NCBI GenBank assembly: GCA_023548195.1
Contig: JAJHZJ010000014.1
Coordinates: 17,185,718-17,249,717, forward strand
From: Bettongia penicillata ogilbyi
Taxonomy: Eukaryota; Chordata; Mammalia; Diprotodontia; Potoroidae
Length of the DNA: 64,000 bases
Direction of reading: 5' to 3'
How positions within the stretch are numbered: position 1 is the stretch's first letter; every line of letters starts with the position of its first letter. Below, in pieces: positions 61,200-64,000 of the stretch. Made by a program: the position numbers and the translations under genes. The notes beneath the pieces are model-generated. The model was not told the DNA's origin. It worked only from the letters and a program-made list of their open reading frames with translations, and did not search any database.

Positions 61200-61995
61200 C
61201 AGACTTAATGCAGTGTGCCTCAAAGACTAGTCTAAGGAAGTTGTATATGGAGGCACTGAAGGTTTTTGAGTTGGGGAGTAATCTGATCTGATGTGTATAT
61301 TATTTTGGCAGCTCTGTAGAGAATAGACTAGGGATAGAAAGACCAATTTAAAGGGTACAGTAATGATCTCAAAAAAGGTAATGAGATATGAAAGATAATT
61401 TATCGGAGATTCCAGTCAGTTAAGAAGTGTTTATTAAGTGCTTACTGTGTGCCACTTGTTGTGGTAGCCAGGGGTGGGAAACCTGGAGCTTTGAGGCCAT
61501 GTGTGGCCCTCTAGTTCCTCAAGTATGGCCTTTTGAATCCATGAATTCAATGAATGTTGAGGCAGTTAAAGCATAAAACTGGAAACAGAGGAAGGGACCA
61601 AGCTATGAAGAGTTTACATTACAAAGCAAGAGCTTCATATTTGATCTTAAAGGTAACAGGGAACCATAGGAGTTTATTGAATAAGGGGGTAAAAAGAATA
61701 GACTTATTCTTTAGGAAAATTACTTTGGCAGCTGAGGGAGAATGGTGTGAGAAGAGACTTGAGGCAGGGAGATTAATTAAAAGACTGTTGCAATAGTCCT
61801 AGTAAGATGTTATAAGGGCTTGAACTAGGCTGGTCTCTATGTGAATGAAGAGAAGGAGATGTGTGGGGAGATGTAGTAAATTTTGAAATTGCAACGTTTG
61901 GTAGTGTATTGGATATGTGGGGTAAATAAGAGTGAGGAGTCAAGGATAACGATGAATTTGTGACGTCTGGGTGATTGGGAGGATGGTGATGTTGC
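61200..61995 (+). repeat. Ancient interspersed repeat with a hAT end inside
   Basis: Family words 'ggcactgaaggtttttgagt', 'atctgatctgatgtgtatat', 'gcagggagattaattaaaag', 'actgttgcaatagtcctagt' and 'gtgattgggaggatggtgat'. A hAT terminus begins at 61469. The repeat resumes at 62425-62650 ('aatagggaagtttggaagag', 'ttggacatgttgagtttgta') after the LINE piece at 61998-62425. Confidence 0.55.
61469..61550 (+). mobile_element. hAT-type DNA transposon end
   Basis: CAGGGGTGGGAAACC, then 'catgtgtggccctctagttc' and 'ctcaagtatggccttttgaa', closely matching 12799-12905. Only one terminus was found. Confidence 0.6.
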
Positions 61996-61997
61996 TC

Positions 61998-62425
61998 AAA
62001 TGTCCAATGTACACTTGCCTAAAAGACTATTTTTTGGAGAACTAACACAGGGCAAACACTCACATGATGGTCAAAAGAAGCAATACAAGGGCACTCTCAA
62101 GGTCTCTCTTAACAACTTTGGAATTGATTGTATGACATGGAAGACACTGGCACAGAACTGCCCAGCATGGCATGTCCTCATCAGAGAAAGTGTGCGTTCT
62201 GTGAGAAAATCAGAATTGAAGCAGCTCAGAAGAAATGCTAGATGTACAAATGTAGAAAATCTACCCCAAATGTTTGAACTGTTTGTGTCTGACCTGTGAT
62301 AGAGCATTCCAAGTTCATATTGGTCTGATCAGCCAGTTGGACACATTGTAATTTGACGCTTAACAGTGATGTCATTTTGATTCTGTTTGAGAACAAAGGA
62401 CAACAACCAATGATATACTAAACAG
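61998..62425 (+). mobile_element. 3' end of a non-LTR retrotransposon (RT-ORF C-terminus)
   Basis: A frame ending at 62299 encodes residues with the pattern KRLFFGELTQGKHSHDGQKK, then QYKGTLKVSLNNFGID, TWKTLAQNCPAWHVLI and RESVRSVRK. This is the familiar C-terminal block of some LINE RT proteins (GEL..GKR..GGQKKRYKD.LK..L, then W..LA.DR..WR). After the stop the sequence 'tctgacctgtgatagagca' to 'agttcatattggtctgatca' looks like a decayed CCHH zinc finger (C..C.R.F.S.IGL..H). The tail reads 'aacaaaggacaacaacc'. It splits the older repeat at 61200-62650. RTE/CR1-type assignment is open. Confidence 0.75.
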
Positions 62426-62901
62426 TAATAGGGAAGTTTGGAAGAGAGGAGAATCTTGAGAAAGATAATGACTTCTTTTTTGGACATGTTGAGTTTGTAA
62501 TACCTGTAGGATATCCAATTTGAAATGCCTGAAAAGCAGCTGGCTAAACAGGACTAGAACATAGTGGAGAGACAGGGGTAGATAGATATGTTGATGTTGA
62601 AATCATCTGCATAGAGATGATGATGGACACCATTGGACCAGATCAAGGGCAGAAGAAAGCTAAAGTCAACATAGTCAACCTTAAAAAACAAATTAAAACA
62701 TAGTATATCTCTGGACAGATCACATCCAGAGTATTGTGTTCAGTTCTGGGCACTCCATTTTAGTAATGATGATCTGATTCTATTTTCTTCATTTACCTTG
62801 CTGTATCCAGAAGGAGAAAACCCCAGTAACAAAGGGGCTTAAATTCATGACATATGAATATTGGTTGAATGAATTAGCTTGCAGAAGGGAAGAACATTAA
62901 A

Positions 62902-62906
<5 letters not shown>

Positions 62907-62954
<48 letters not shown>
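62907..62954. repeat. (GA)24 microsatellite
   Basis: An uninterrupted GA dinucleotide run of 48 bp. Confidence 0.95.
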
Positions 62955-62957
<3 letters not shown>

Positions 62958-63079
62958 TGCTGAAGAAGCTTGAACTAGCATGAAGGACAAGATAATAGGT
63001 AATGTCAGATAGATGTGAAATGTAAAGGGGTGAACACAGAGCCTGAGGTAGATAGTACCTTTTTTTTTACTGACTTCTA

Positions 63080-63285
63080 GCATGTGAGGCAGCTAGGTAG
63101 ATGGACTAAGTTCAAATCTGGCCCTAGACACTCACTAGTTCACTTAACCCTGTTTGCCTCTGTAAAAATGGCTGCAGGCGGAAATGGCAAACCATTCCAG
63201 TATCTTTGTGAAGAAAGTCCCAGTTGGGGTCACAAAAAGTTGGACATGACTGAAATGACAATAGTAAAGTACCAGTCAACAAAGG
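63080..63285 (+). repeat. Marsupial SINE with LINE-type tail
   Basis: It has a tRNA-like head 'gaggcagctaggtagatgga', then 'gttcaaatctggccctagac' and the tail 'gaaatggcaaaccattccag', 'tatctttgtgaagaaagtcc', 'tggggtcacaaaaagttgga' and 'catgactgaaatgac'. Confidence 0.82.
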
Positions 63286-63589
63286 GTGGTGGAAGTAATT
63301 TAACATTGTGATTTGTTATCATTGATAGGAGAAGGGGGCAGTGGATTTGAGAATACAGGACAATGTATAATTGAATTGGTTCACCAAAGGACTGAGACTG
63401 GGAAAGAAAGACAATATAACCAGTTCAGGTTCATGGTCTTAGATAAAGCTGAGAGATGAAGGGATTAGAGATCACGGTGATGATGAAAATTGGGTTGTAA
63501 AACTTAGAGATAGAAGGAATAATAAAAGATTACGATCAAATAAAAGGATTTCACAGTTCATGAGCATTTGTGGGTAATTACAAAATCTT

Positions 63590-64000
63590 GAGTATTACCA
63601 TCTGTATGGGTAGTCTCTCACTAATCCAATTTGTTGTGAATTTTAGCACCTTTCATATATGCTCCCCTTCTCTCCTCTGACACTGCCACTGTTCTGGAAC
63701 AAGTCCTTATTACCTTGCACTTGGACTATTGCAATTACTTCCTAGCTGGTTTCTCTGCTTGAAGTCTCTCCCCACTTTAGTCACTCTCCATTTAACTGTC
63801 AGTGATCTTCCTAAAGCAAATGTCTGACCATTTTGCACCTCCTTCCCCAGCCCACCATAGTAAACTCGTTGTCTCCCTTTTACTGCCAAGATCAAATATG
63901 AAGTTCTCTGATTGGTGTTCAGAATCTTTCATAACTTGCTCTGCCACCGACCTTTCCAGTCTTTTTACACTTTACTTCTCCCTTCCCCCATTTGCTTTGT
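63590..64000 (+). repeat. CR1/L2-like LINE tail, cut by window end
   Basis: 'attaccttgcacttggacta', 'ttgcaattacttcctagctg', 'cactctccatttaactgtca' and 'tctgattggtgttcagaatc' match the 5' part of the 45340-47275 copy. Confidence 0.6.

Larger units (their letters stand above)
49315..64000 (+). other. BRMS1L: BRMS1L intron 4 (5' part)
   Basis: The intron starts at the GTAATG donor and runs off the window. It contains the composite L1 at 50990-55319, the HAL1 at 58412-61168, old interspersed repeats and SINEs. The segments 49320-50490, 55340-56360 and 57050-58400 contain no feature I can support apart from short old-repeat fragments. Confidence 0.85.

Noticed and set aside
62874..63083. A minus-strand frame with a Ser-Leu repeat
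   Set aside because: It is the translation of the (GA)n microsatellite complement.
49315..64000. Search for BRMS1L exon 5
   Set aside because: No stretch encoding the expected SEKLLLYD-type continuation with splice sites was seen, so it is taken to lie beyond the window.

Overview
The window is mammalian, and most likely marsupial, nuclear DNA. It lies inside one protein-coding gene, BRMS1L, on the + strand. Three short exons with proper splice sites encode a continuous stretch of the BRMS1-like protein: exon 2 at 14769-14859, exon 3 at 43887-44014 and exon 4 at 49235-49314. Exon phases fit exactly (91, 128 and 80 nt; the codons split at both junctions are restored on splicing). Exon 1 and the exons after exon 4 lie outside the window. 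The rest is intron: the 3' end of intron 1, all of intron 2 (29.0 kb), all of intron 3 (5.2 kb) and at least 14.7 kb of intron 4. No other host gene with its own introns was recognised.

The marsupial assignment rests on the repeats: purine-rich marsupial-type L1 3' ends, tRNA/CORE-type SINEs whose tails read 'tggggtcac...gtcggacatgactga', a hAT end beginning CAGGGGTGGGGAA, and abundant CR1/L2-like tails. These calls come from reading the sequence, not from a library search.

The most striking component is a family of L1-derived elements with an L1 5' UTR and ORF1 but no ORF2 (half-L1, HAL1 type). Copies or pieces lie at 1-1345 (-), 19870-20455 (+), 33012-35901 (-), 36335-38795 (-) and 58412-61168 (+). 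A related element at 50990-55319 (-) still carries a C-terminal remnant of ORF2 between the spacer and the 3' UTR. The 33012-35901 copy is full length, has 17/18-bp target-site duplications and keeps an uninterrupted 367-codon ORF1.

Other layers are: 5'-truncated L1 insertions with clear duplications (13150-13902, 53160-54128); a decayed provirus at 8300-12770 (-) with two LTRs and a reverse-transcriptase remnant; a solo LTR with a perfect 5-bp duplication nested in an L1 (3497-4112), whose relatives at 42750-43385 and 44556-45290 flank BRMS1L exon 3; a second probable retroviral LTR (29976-32190) split by an FKBP1A retrocopy (30129-31790, -) that is open apart from a stop at codon 4; and the C-terminal end of another non-LTR retrotransposon (61998-62425).

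Apart from BRMS1L, the coding-like signals are retroelement ORFs and one retrocopy. No prokaryotic features, CRISPR arrays, tRNA or rRNA genes were seen.
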